From an uncultured Acetatifactor sp. (lineage in GTDB: Bacteria; Bacillota; Clostridia; Lachnospirales; Lachnospiraceae): a DNA stretch of 35,087 nucleotides. Position numbers and translations under genes: made by a program. The notes under the pieces are model-generated. The model was not told where the DNA came from. It was given only the letters and a program-made list of their open reading frames with translations, and did not search any database. Of this stretch, positions 16,201 through 22,411 are shown one piece after another; position 1 is the first letter of the stretch, and every line of letters begins with the position of its first letter. Location: NCBI GenBank assembly GCA_947588705.1, contig CANPYT010000018.1, positions 1-35,087 on the forward strand, read 5' to 3'.

Positions 16201-16572
16201 AAGGTGGAAATGGGAACGGGACAGCCTCCTCAGGAAGTGGACGGAAATTATGTCCTCTATGAGGTACAGCTGAAAAACGGAGGGATACAGGAGGATGTTG
16301 TATTCGCCGTCCGGCTGCTGAATCCCTACGAAGACGCGAAAGTCTGGGGGATGGTGGACGGTGTCTGGACGGAGCTTGAGAGCAAAGTCCGGGGCCAATA
16401 TCTGCAGGTGGACATGACGGGTGAGGAAGAAACATTCTGTATTGCCGAAACGAAATCGTATACACTCGTGATCGCGGCCTGCGCAGCCGGTTGCGCGGCG
16501 GTTGTTATCCTGGCGGCCGTACTGGCGGGGAAATTGAGGAAGAAACTGCGCAGCAGGCGGAAAAAGAGCTGA
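13237..16572 (+). CDS. GLUG-repeat surface protein with helical insertion and C-terminal membrane anchor
   Basis: This is a 1111-residue secreted, membrane-anchored protein. The signal peptide (residues 1-31) has a lysine/arginine-rich start. GLUG beta-solenoid repeats of the VGGIAGxxxGxIxxC type occur at about 100-325, and again at about 694-830. Between them is an insertion of about 360 residues (335-690) that looks alpha-helical and is rich in Asp, Leu, Ser and Gln. A region near 890-955 resembles InlB/Listeria-Bacteroides beta-grasp repeats (GYYGVWPDYSDRVMQGNLVIEGEY). A transmembrane helix spans 1075-1098 and a basic tail KLRKKLRSRRKKS ends the protein. There is no LPXTG motif. The start ATG overlaps the MMPL stop (ATGA), so the two are almost surely partners. 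The function is not known. Confidence 0.85.
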   Translation: MRKRKKKLGILSLAMAAVLVCGMFPAEDLSAAGASAEKEKEEQTDQEEGEPQEIIEIGTAEELARFAEQCFIDSWSRGKWVVLTGDIDLSDMDALMVPVFEGTFDGGGHTISGFHSVGDGYVGGLFRYIGKEGVVKNLNLEGAVEGTEDLECVGSICGVNYGAIQDCSFKGTMRGRDTVGGIAGANEGTGYIKSCIMWGQVAGYDMTGGIAGINHGVISLCENRSGINNDSQWVETDDEMGTGLFLSINATDSDVNLYSGVDTGGIAGYSDGTIADCANYGQVGYEHTGYNIGGIVGRQAGIVSMCRNGGKVYGRKDVGGIAGQMEPYIQVDEAASLRNAVNKLHDLIERTLDDLKTGKDAVKSDFDSLTAYGDAARDSGHSLADQLTGFVDTNMGQLNALSSRMEYMLDQLPAVLDDLMAAQDSFRLFSDSLKGGLGQVGSISGNFQLPSGGNWVVSGNDALGSIPGLDTDSAQISADQVKEFMDKVQSLTQNEDGSMKGWNDLTEEQREEILNEVTKVSGYLGGWMGEVSDLMAELQSLMNSVTSNSIWSQLADAATHLQTMSDSLKSAMNRAKSIVNYINAQSDLRFTVLGEEFDAGRENLNTQLKGISECIKLLSGDASDYSDIVNADLKAVNDQLNVVFQLLADHLSGYTGLSVEEMYEEVDDSDTDAITTGRVEASVNSGIVRGDINIGGIAGSMAIDEEDPEDSAAGSINYSIGRRLIMKCIIDRCVNEGYITAKKDGAGGIVGYMGHGIVVDSESYGSISSTEGDYVGGICGQSLTVIRRCYALCDVTGNKYVGGIAGYADTLKDCYTMVSVEASSGRKGAVAGWTEEELYALEDDTEPSVCRNYYVGGEIRGIDDISYAGIAEPLEYEELLEQPELPSQFRHLKVIYKVGDIWLGSEEVPYGQSLASLHYPDIPEQEGYYGVWPDYSDRVMQGNLVIEGEYRNTVLVVESDNREEEEEEGVYKKPYALVESSFTEDTELKVEMGTGQPPQEVDGNYVLYEVQLKNGGIQEDVVFAVRLLNPYEDAKVWGMVDGVWTELESKVRGQYLQVDMTGEEETFCIAETKSYTLVIAACAAGCAAVVILAAVLAGKLRKKLRSRRKKS

Positions 16573-16598
16573 CGCACCTTTTCCTTTTCGGCAAAGTA

Positions 16599-16607
16599 TG
16601 GTATACT
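16599..16607 (+). promoter_or_regulatory. Possible extended -10 promoter of tsaC
   Basis: TGGTATACT at 16599-16607 is an extended -10 (TG-n-TATACT) about 55 bases before the tsaC ATG. A second TATAAT lies at 16611-16616. No good -35 accompanies either. Confidence 0.45.
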
Positions 16608-16661
16608 ACTTATAATATATACAATATACGCAGTTTTCAGAGAAAGAGCAGTGTTTGGATC

Positions 16662-17726
16662 ATGAAGACCATAATAGAAAAAATCCGGCGGGGGGCGGAA
16701 TCGTTTACCGGACAGGAAGAGGAAGCCCTGCGCCGTGCCGGCAGCATTATACGCCAGGGCGGCCTTGTGGCGTTCCCCACGGAGACAGTATATGGCCTGG
16801 GGGGAGACGCCCTGAACGGGGACTCCGCCCGGCGGATCTACGAGGCCAAGGGGCGCCCTTCGGACAATCCTCTTATCGTGCACATCAGCAGGTTTGAGGA
16901 TATCGGGGCGATCGTCTCCTGTATTCCGGAGGAAGCGGTGCGGCTGGCGGACGCTTTTTGGCCGGGTCCGCTGACTATGATCCTGCGAAAATCGGATAGG
17001 GTGCCCTGTGAGACCACGGGAGGTCTGGACACTGTGGCGGTGCGTCTTCCGGCCCATCCCGCGGCGCGGCGCCTGATCGAGTACAGCGGAGGCTATATAG
17101 CGGCGCCCAGCGCCAATCTCTCGGGAAGGCCAAGCCCCACGGAGGCAAAGTATGTGATGGAGGACATGGACGGCCGGATCGATATGATTTTGGACGGGGG
17201 AGAGGTTGGTATCGGGCTGGAGTCCACGATCGTGGATCTTACGGTATCGCCGCCCCAGATCCTGCGGCCCGGCTATGTGACGCGGGAAAGGATGGCGCAG
17301 GTGCTGGGAAAAGTTGACACGGATGTCACAATTATGGACGGGAACAGCGGACAGGCACCCAGGGCTCCGGGAATGAAGTACAGGCATTATGCGCCCAGGG
17401 GCCGCCTGACCATCGTGGAGGGCCGCCCGGAGCAGGTGGCCGCCTACATGAACCGCCGGACGGAGGAAGATCGCGCAAACGGGGAGAAAACGGGGATTAT
17501 CGGCACCAGGGAATCCCTGCGGCAGTACCGTGCCGATGTGGTGAAGTGCCTGGGGGAGCGGGCGGACGAAGAGGCAATTGCCAGGAATCTCTATTCCGCG
17601 CTGCGGCAGATGGACCAGGAGCAGGTCACAAGGATCTACTCGGAGAGCTTCCCGGCTAACGGATTTGGACAGGCGATCATGAACCGCCTGCTGAAGGCTG
17701 CGGGGCATGAGGTCGTGAAATTGTGA
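16662..17726 (+). CDS. tsaC: L-threonylcarbamoyladenylate synthase (Sua5/YwlC type)
   Basis: This is a 354-residue cytoplasmic enzyme that makes threonylcarbamoyl-AMP from threonine, bicarbonate and ATP. That is the first step of the t6A37 modification of ANN-decoding tRNAs. The YrdC/TsaC domain (residues 20-205) shows FPTETVYGLG, the KGRPSDNPLIVH substrate loop and SANLSG. The conserved linker APGMKYRHYAP leads to the C-terminal Sua5 domain (about 230-354), which marks the long Sua5 form rather than short TsaC. The ATG at 16662 is chosen because the sequence before it carries a promoter-like element and family similarity begins here. The ribosome-binding site is poor. In Bacillus subtilis the homologue ywlC also lies upstream of rpiB, upp and the atp operon. 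Confidence 0.94.
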   Translation: MKTIIEKIRRGAESFTGQEEEALRRAGSIIRQGGLVAFPTETVYGLGGDALNGDSARRIYEAKGRPSDNPLIVHISRFEDIGAIVSCIPEEAVRLADAFWPGPLTMILRKSDRVPCETTGGLDTVAVRLPAHPAARRLIEYSGGYIAAPSANLSGRPSPTEAKYVMEDMDGRIDMILDGGEVGIGLESTIVDLTVSPPQILRPGYVTRERMAQVLGKVDTDVTIMDGNSGQAPRAPGMKYRHYAPRGRLTIVEGRPEQVAAYMNRRTEEDRANGEKTGIIGTRESLRQYRADVVKCLGERADEEAIARNLYSALRQMDQEQVTRIYSESFPANGFGQAIMNRLLKAAGHEVVKL

Positions 17727-17846
17727 TCCGCCTGCCTTAGGAAGGAAACAGCCGGAGCGCTTTTGGAAGTCTGGGGAAAGAGACAGCGGAAGCGGATCCC
17801 GGAGGGAAAGTGATATAGTGCGCTATGAGCAGAGGAGGTAGCAGGA

Positions 17847-18278
17847 ATGGTAGCAATCGGAAGTGACCACGGCGGATATGACCTGAAACAGTGTGTGATC
17901 CGGCATCTGGAGGAGCGGGGCATTCCCTATGAGGATATGGGATGCGGCGGGAAGGAGAGCTGCGATTATCCCATATATGGCAGGGCGGTGGCGAAGGCGG
18001 TAGCGGAAGGACGCTGCGACAAAGGCATTGTGATCTGTACCACGGGGATCGGCATCAGCATTGTGGCAAACAAGGTAAAGGGAATCCGCTGCGCCCTGTG
18101 CGCGGACACGCTTTCGGCGAAAATGACGCGGCTGCACAACGACGCCAATGTCCTGGCCATGGGAGGCGGCATTGTCGGGGCCAATCTCGCGCTGGAGATC
18201 GTGGATACGTTCCTTGACACGGAATTTTCCGGGGAGGAAAAGCATTGCCGCAGGATACGTCTGATAGAGGAGGAATAG
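17847..18278 (+). CDS. rpiB: Ribose-5-phosphate isomerase B
   Basis: This 143-residue enzyme interconverts ribose 5-phosphate and ribulose 5-phosphate in the pentose phosphate pathway; some relatives isomerise allose or galactose phosphates. The N-terminus IGSDHGGYDLK contains the conserved Asp-His phosphate-binding site. Cys64 in VICTTGIGISIVANK is the usual catalytic base, and His97 in LHNDANVLAMGG is the ring-opening residue region. An AGAGGAGG ribosome-binding site lies at 17831-17838. It is followed three bases later by upp, so the two are co-transcribed. The pairing makes sense because both handle ribose phosphates feeding nucleotide salvage. Confidence 0.95.
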   Translation: MVAIGSDHGGYDLKQCVIRHLEERGIPYEDMGCGGKESCDYPIYGRAVAKAVAEGRCDKGIVICTTGIGISIVANKVKGIRCALCADTLSAKMTRLHNDANVLAMGGGIVGANLALEIVDTFLDTEFSGEEKHCRRIRLIEEE

Positions 18279-18281
18279 GAC

Positions 18282-18911
18282 ATGGCAAAGATTATGATTA
18301 TGGATCATCCCCTGATCCAGCACAAGATAGGTTTTATCCGCAGGAAAGAGACCGGGACCAAGGATTTCAGGCAGACCATCAGCGAAATTGCCATGCTGAT
18401 CTGCTATGAGGCCACCAGGGACCTGAAGCTGGGGGAGGTTGAGATCGAGACGCCTATCTGTAAGGCCACTGTGAAGGAACTGAGCGGGAAAAAGCTGGCG
18501 GTGGTGCCTATCCTGCGGGCGGGGCTTGGCATGGTGGACGGAATGCTGCAGCTGATCCCCGCGGCAAAGGTGGGCCATATCGGGCTGTACAGGGATCCTG
18601 AGACCTTAAAGCCGGTGGAATATTACTGCAAGCTGCCTGCGGACTGCGCGGAGAGAGAGGTGTTTGTGGTGGATCCCATGCTTGCCACAGGAGGTTCCTC
18701 CGTGGCGGCTATCCAGATGCTGAAGGACAAGGGCTGCAGGAATATCCATTTTATGTGCATCATCGCCGCGCCCGAGGGGATCCGGGCTATGGAGGAAGCC
18801 CATCCGGACGTGGACCTGTATGTGGGCGCGCTGGACGAGAGGCTGAATGACCATGGGTATATCGTACCTGGCCTTGGAGATGCCGGAGATCGGATCTTCG
18901 GGACCAAATAA
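18282..18911 (+). CDS. upp: Uracil phosphoribosyltransferase
   Basis: This 209-residue pyrimidine salvage enzyme forms UMP and pyrophosphate from uracil and PRPP. It begins with the family signature [24 protein letters not shown]. It contains the PRPP-binding loop [12 protein letters not shown] and the C-terminal uracil-binding segment [17 protein letters not shown]. Length is standard. The ribosome-binding site (GAGGAGGA) lies inside the 3' end of rpiB. It sits upstream of the atp genes as in Bacillus, though here five genes and a repeat intervene. Confidence 0.97.
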   Translation: MAKIMIMDHPLIQHKIGFIRRKETGTKDFRQTISEIAMLICYEATRDLKLGEVEIETPICKATVKELSGKKLAVVPILRAGLGMVDGMLQLIPAAKVGHIGLYRDPETLKPVEYYCKLPADCAEREVFVVDPMLATGGSSVAAIQMLKDKGCRNIHFMCIIAAPEGIRAMEEAHPDVDLYVGALDERLNDHGYIVPGLGDAGDRIFGTK

Positions 18912-18939
18912 ACAGGCGTAAGGGAAAGAAGGGCGTTCA

Positions 18940-19425
18940 ATGAGCGGCAAAAGAGAGGATTATATCAGCTGGGACGAATATTTTATGGGCGTGGCGCAGA
19001 TGTCAGGTATGCGTTCCAAAGACCCCAGCACTCAGGTGGGAGCCTGTATCGTCAGCAGTGACAACAAGATCTTGTCCATGGGATACAACGGGTTTCCCAG
19101 CGGCTGTTCCGACGAGGACTTCCCATGGCAGCGGGAGGGTGAGGAGCTGGATACCAAATATCCCTTCGTGACGCACGGGGAGCTGAACGCTATCCTGAAT
19201 TATCGGGGCGGATCCCTGGAGGGCACGAAGCTGTATGTGTCCCTGTTTCCCTGCAACGAGTGTGCAAAGGCGATCATTCAGGCGGGGATCAAGACAGTGG
19301 TGTATGACAGCGACAAATATGCGGGCTCGGTGCAGAACCGGGCTTCCAAGAAGATGTTCGATGCCGCGGGCGTGGCGTATGTACCGTATTCCCGGACAGG
19401 GCGGCATATCCACATCCAGGTGTGA
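18940..19425 (+). CDS. comEB: dCMP deaminase (ComEB-like cytidine/deoxycytidylate deaminase family)
   Basis: This is a 161-residue zinc-dependent deaminase that would convert dCMP to dUMP, the precursor for dTMP. The zinc site is visible: HGELNAI (His ligand plus catalytic Glu) and FPCNECAKAI (two Cys ligands). The DPSTQVGACIVSSDNKILSMGYNGFPSG segment is typical of deoxycytidylate deaminases. It follows upp by 28 bases in the same direction, consistent with a pyrimidine-salvage operon. An AGGGAAAGAAGGG ribosome-binding region precedes the ATG. Its stop is followed by the repeat-bearing 5' end of the hydrolase gene. Confidence 0.92.
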   Translation: MSGKREDYISWDEYFMGVAQMSGMRSKDPSTQVGACIVSSDNKILSMGYNGFPSGCSDEDFPWQREGEELDTKYPFVTHGELNAILNYRGGSLEGTKLYVSLFPCNECAKAIIQAGIKTVVYDSDKYAGSVQNRASKKMFDAAGVAYVPYSRTGRHIHIQV

Positions 19426-19464
19426 CATAGATCCGGTTCGGAAATGTCCGCGGAAAATCGGAAC

Positions 19465-19660
19465 GGGAAAGCTTCGGGGCAGGAGGCACCCGGAATGGGA
19501 AAGGCTCCGGGGCAGGAGGGTTCCGGAACGGAAAAGGCTTCGGGGCAGGAGGAACCCGGAATGGGAAAGGCTCCGGGGCAGGAGGGTTCCGGAACGGAAA
19601 AGGCTCCGGGGCAGGAGGAGCCCGGAACGGGAAAGGCTCTGGCAGGAGGGTTCCGGAACG
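19465..19660 (+). repeat. 33-bp coding minisatellite with alternating 66-bp periodicity
   Basis: Five exact-length 33-bp units (19465-19497, 19498-19530, 19531-19563, 19564-19596, 19597-19629) are followed by a 31-bp unit (19630-19660) with a 2-base deletion. Each encodes an 11-residue [GE]KA[SP]GQE-x-x-G-[MT] repeat. Units 1 and 3 end in ATG, units 2, 4 and 5 in ACG. Every unit carries AGGAGG eight bases before that codon. Copy-number change would keep frame. Confidence 0.92.
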
Positions 19661-20910
19661 GTAAAGGATCCGGCAGGGATGGGCGGAGGCGGGAACGCGA
19701 CAGGAAAGATGAGGGCAGAGGGTTGAGGGGCAATCGGTGGAGAAAAAAGAAGAAAGCGGCTTTGCTGCTGGCCATATTGTTCTTGATCGGCGCAGTGCCC
19801 GAAAATGCGCCGGGCCCCCTTCCTGTCTCTGCAGAGCCCAGTACGCAGGAGCAGATCAACAGGGCGGAACAGGAGATGAGAGACCTTGAGGAGCAGCAGG
19901 AGAACAATGAAAATGAGCTGGAGGGCCTGCGGGATGCGCAGAGCGACCTTAAGGGAAAACTGGAACGGCTGAATCAGCAGCTGAAAGAGGTGGTCCAGCA
20001 CTTAGAGGAGCTGGAGACGCAGATCCGGGATAAAGAGCAGGAGATTGCGGATACGCAGGCGGCTCTTGAGAAGGCGAAAGCGACGGAAGAGTGGCAGTAC
20101 GAATGTATGGTGCTGCGGGTGCGGACCATGTATGAGGCCGGCGAAAGAAACTATCTGGATGGACTGTTAAGCGAGGGGAGCCTGTCAGGGGCGCTGAATA
20201 TGGCGGATTACATTGAGAAGGTGGCCGCCAGCGACCGAAAGCTGATGGACGATTACAAAAACAACAGGATTCTGATCGAAGAGCAGGAAGCGAGGTTACA
20301 GCAGGAAAAGATAGAGCTGGACAATTTAAAGCTGGATGCCGAGGCGGAAAAGAATAAGGTGTCCGGGTTGATCAGCCAGACGGCCAACTCCGTTGCCGCC
20401 ACCGGCGACCAGATCGAGGAGGCGGAGCGGAAAGCCCAGGAATACGAGGATGAGATAAAAAAGAAAGAGGAAGATCTGGAATACCTGCGCAAGAAGCTGG
20501 CGGAGGAGATCGCGCTCTCGCAGGCGGCGGCAAATGCCACCTGGCGGAATATTTCCGAGGTGAGCTTTGCGGAAGGAGACCGGTATCTGCTGGCAAACCT
20601 GATCTACTGTGAGGCAGGTGCGGAGCCTTATGCCGGCAAGCTGGCTGTTGGAGCCGTCGTGATCAACCGTGTGCTGAGCTCCAAGTTCCCGGATACGGTA
20701 GTTGGGGTGATATATCAGAATAAGCAGTTTTCCCCGGCGGGCAGCGGCCGGCTTCAGCTGGCGCTGGCGGCCAATAAAGCGACACAGGAGTGCTATCAGG
20801 CGGCGGATGAAGCCATGAGCGGGGCCACTAACGTGGGAACGTGCGTATTCTTCCGGACGCCGGTGGAGGGGCTGACGGGGATCAACATTGGCGGGCATGT
20901 GTTCTACTGA
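19495..20910 (+). CDS. Cell wall hydrolase, SleB/CwlJ (Hydrolase_2) family with coiled-coil domain
   Basis: From the start at 19495 the product has 471 residues. It has a low-complexity Gly/Glu/Lys/Arg-rich N-terminal tail, a signal/anchor helix (about 88-105, KKAALLLAILFLIGAV) and a PcsB-like coiled coil (about 115-345). The C-terminal Hydrolase_2 domain (about 358-471) has the presumed catalytic Glu373 in LIYCEAGAEPYAGKLAVGAVVINR. Such domains are lytic transglycosylases acting on cortex or sacculus. A tail of about 85 residues before the signal helix is unusual. ATG 19444 is in frame but lacks a ribosome-binding site. ATGs at 19495 and 19561 each have AGGAGG 8 bases upstream, and a TTG at 19723 just before the signal helix is also possible. 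I chose the first well-served ATG. Confidence 0.85.
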   Translation: MGKAPGQEGSGTEKASGQEEPGMGKAPGQEGSGTEKAPGQEEPGTGKALAGGFRNGKGSGRDGRRRERDRKDEGRGLRGNRWRKKKKAALLLAILFLIGAVPENAPGPLPVSAEPSTQEQINRAEQEMRDLEEQQENNENELEGLRDAQSDLKGKLERLNQQLKEVVQHLEELETQIRDKEQEIADTQAALEKAKATEEWQYECMVLRVRTMYEAGERNYLDGLLSEGSLSGALNMADYIEKVAASDRKLMDDYKNNRILIEEQEARLQQEKIELDNLKLDAEAEKNKVSGLISQTANSVAATGDQIEEAERKAQEYEDEIKKKEEDLEYLRKKLAEEIALSQAAANATWRNISEVSFAEGDRYLLANLIYCEAGAEPYAGKLAVGAVVINRVLSSKFPDTVVGVIYQNKQFSPAGSGRLQLALAANKATQECYQAADEAMSGATNVGTCVFFRTPVEGLTGINIGGHVFY

Positions 20911-20930
20911 GCCCTGCGGGCGATGGGGGC

Positions 20931-21413
20931 TTATAGGCCAAGGCTGTCCAGACGGGCCTGGAGCCGGTCAAATTTATCCCGATAGATCAAAGAGAGCAGA
21001 TGGTTCAGGCTGCGCAGGCAGGCGGCCATCTGCTCTTTTGTGATCAGATCCCGCTCCAGGGCCTCCGCCAGTTCATCCAGATCCACTACCTTCATGGAAC
21101 CCTCCGGGGAGATGATCACGTCTGCCAGCAGGTCTGTCACAGTCAGGGATTCCTGGCTTTCGTCGTAAGCATAGTCCACGATATCGCAGTACCAGTGCAG
21201 GAGGGATCCGTCCGCCCGATACATCTTGCTGACCTTGATCCCTTCTTTGAGGAAATAGCAGGAACTGCCATGGGTAAATGCGGTCTTGGGATTCAGCGTT
21301 TTCCATTTTGTGAGGATCACTTCCTCGTCCCGGGCGACAATGACATCATCCTTTAGCAGGGTGCACTCGGCGGGAATCAGGCGTTTGCGGTACAGTTTGG
21401 CGATGTTCATCAT
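20931..21413 (-). CDS. DUF402 domain-containing protein
   Basis: This is a 160-residue cytoplasmic protein matching the DUF402 family. It has an N-terminal beta-rich half with VILTKWKTLNPKTAFTHG and YRADGSLLHWYCDIVDYAYD, the W-Y-x-DI core typical of the family, followed by a helical C-terminus. Characterised DUF402 members such as FomD are metal-dependent phosphohydrolases acting on nucleotidyl compounds; whether this one does is inference. Two consecutive ATGs (21413, 21410) could start it, with AAAGGAG at 21424-21430 as ribosome-binding site. It is convergent with the hydrolase gene, only 20 bases away, and follows the GNAT gene by about 65 bases, so those two probably form one leftward unit. 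Confidence 0.85.
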   Translation of the reverse strand: MMNIAKLYRKRLIPAECTLLKDDVIVARDEEVILTKWKTLNPKTAFTHGSSCYFLKEGIKVSKMYRADGSLLHWYCDIVDYAYDESQESLTVTDLLADVIISPEGSMKVVDLDELAEALERDLITKEQMAACLRSLNHLLSLIYRDKFDRLQARLDSLGL

Positions 21414-21479
21414 AGGTTTTGAACTCCTTTCGCGGTGAGAAACGCAGAGGGCGTTTCCGTAAACAGAAGAGAGGCCGTC

Positions 21480-22022
21480 TTAAGAGACCGGCAGGCAGGG
21501 AAAAGGGACAAAGGCCGGGGGAGGGACAAGATGGGGGCAGAGTTCCCGCTCCATCCACACCATATCGTGCCAGGCGCCGAGCTTATATCCGGACCGGTGG
21601 AAATGGGCCGTCATCTGATAGCCGATATGCTGGTGGAAGGCGATGCTGGCGGGATTAGGGTACGTGATGCAGGCGCATAGGTTGCATACATTCTGTTTTT
21701 GGAGGATGGCCTCCAGGGCGTTATAGAGGGCGGTGCCAAGGCCCATTTGCCTTTTGTCGCGGCGGACATAGAGGGAGGTCTCCACGGACCAGTCATAGGC
21801 GGCGCGGCCCTTAAAAGCGGAAGCGTAGGTATAGCCCAGGAGCTGCCCGTTTTCTTCCGCCGCCAGATAAGGATATCTTTTCAGGGTGTTTCGGATGCGT
21901 TCCGCAAATTCCTCCACAGTGGGAACAAGATATTCAAACGTGATGGCGGTATTTTCCACATAGGGCGCGTAGATCTCTACCAGTGCCGGCGCGTCCTCCG
22001 GCGTGACAATGCGGATGTCCAT
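21480..22022 (-). CDS. GNAT family N-acetyltransferase, phosphinothricin-acetyltransferase-like
   Basis: This is a 180-residue single GNAT domain protein. It shows DIRIVTPEDAPALVEIYAPYVENTAITFEY at the N-terminus, the acetyl-CoA loop RRDKRQMGLGTALYNAL (R/Q-x-x-G-x-G/A pattern) and the ending GYKLGAWHDMVWMER. This layout is that of the PAT/Bar-like subgroup, which acetylates amino groups of small molecules such as phosphinothricin or methionine sulfoximine. The true substrate cannot be read from sequence. The Pro-rich tail (CPHLVPPPAFVPFPCLPVS) is atypical and may be a drifted C-terminus. The ribosome-binding site AAGGAG lies about 10 bases upstream. It is probably co-transcribed with the DUF402 gene. 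Confidence 0.88.
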   Translation of the reverse strand: MDIRIVTPEDAPALVEIYAPYVENTAITFEYLVPTVEEFAERIRNTLKRYPYLAAEENGQLLGYTYASAFKGRAAYDWSVETSLYVRRDKRQMGLGTALYNALEAILQKQNVCNLCACITYPNPASIAFHQHIGYQMTAHFHRSGYKLGAWHDMVWMERELCPHLVPPPAFVPFPCLPVS

Positions 22023-22072
22023 ATCCCAGGTACTCCTTTCCGGATCCCTTTTGATAAAAATGTAATAGAAAA

Positions 22073-22112
22073 AAGCTGGCTGAATTGTTATATAAAAATA
22101 CTACAGCGAATG
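22073..22112 (+). repeat. Solo terminal fragment of the MITE-like element
   Basis: GCTGGCTGAATTGTTATATA at about 22075-22094, continuing through ACTACAGCG, matches the outer end of the palindromic element. It lies about 50 bases from the left end of copy 3, in inverted orientation to it. No internal element sequence accompanies it, so it looks like a solo or truncated end. Confidence 0.55.
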
Positions 22113-22143
22113 GGGATGGAAGTCAATGCGGTATATATTTTTT

Positions 22144-22307
22144 GTAGCAGTTCAGCCAGCCGCCTGATTTGACGGAAAATCGTGCTTGCACGAATTTTCC
22201 GTCATGTCTGGCGGCTGAGGGAGCGCCATTTAATGAGCAAAGGAAGTCGCGGAGCGACAAAAAGCGCGTAAGCGCGGCTTTGCGAATGGCGCGGGCTGAA
22301 CTGTTAT
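22144..22307. repeat. MITE-like palindromic intergenic element, copy 3 (inverted)
   Basis: This 164-bp copy lies in the opposite orientation to copies 1 and 2. Termini are GTAGCAGTTCAGCC (22144-22157) and GGCTGAACTGTTAT (22294-22307), an inverted pair. The central palindrome (GACGGAAAAT...ATTTTCCGTC) closes on a GTGC-TT-GCAC tip near 22181-22192. The GC-rich hairpin segment with CGCGTAAGCGCGGCTTTGCG follows. Near-identical flanks TATATTTTTTG(T/C)A(G/A)CAG at about 22134-22150 and 22306-22322 may reflect a target duplication or extended ends. Confidence 0.85.
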
Positions 22308-22335
22308 ATATTTTTTGCAACAGCGTCTTTCGCGC

Positions 22336-22364
22336 TTTACAGCCGGCGGCTTGAGGAGTAAACT
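22336..22364 (+). promoter_or_regulatory. Possible promoter of the hemerythrin gene
   Basis: The -35 TTTACA (22336-22341) and -10 TAAACT (22359-22364) are spaced by 17 bases, about 48 bases before the ATG. It lies just outside repeat copy 3. Confidence 0.5.
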
Positions 22365-22411
22365 AGATCTGTGAATAAAAAGATCGCCATTGTCGGGAAG
22401 GAGATTGGACT

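Noticed and set aside
16326..17708. A 460-codon minus-strand frame over tsaC
   Set aside because: tsaC is unmistakable on the other strand, and the antisense product resembles no family.
19465..19660. CRISPR array
   Set aside because: Units are adjacent 33-bp repeats with no spacers and encode an in-frame peptide repeat.
21439..21457. Terminator between the GNAT and DUF402 genes
   Set aside because: The GAAACGC/GCGTTTC stem is only 7 bp and is not followed by a T-run on either strand.
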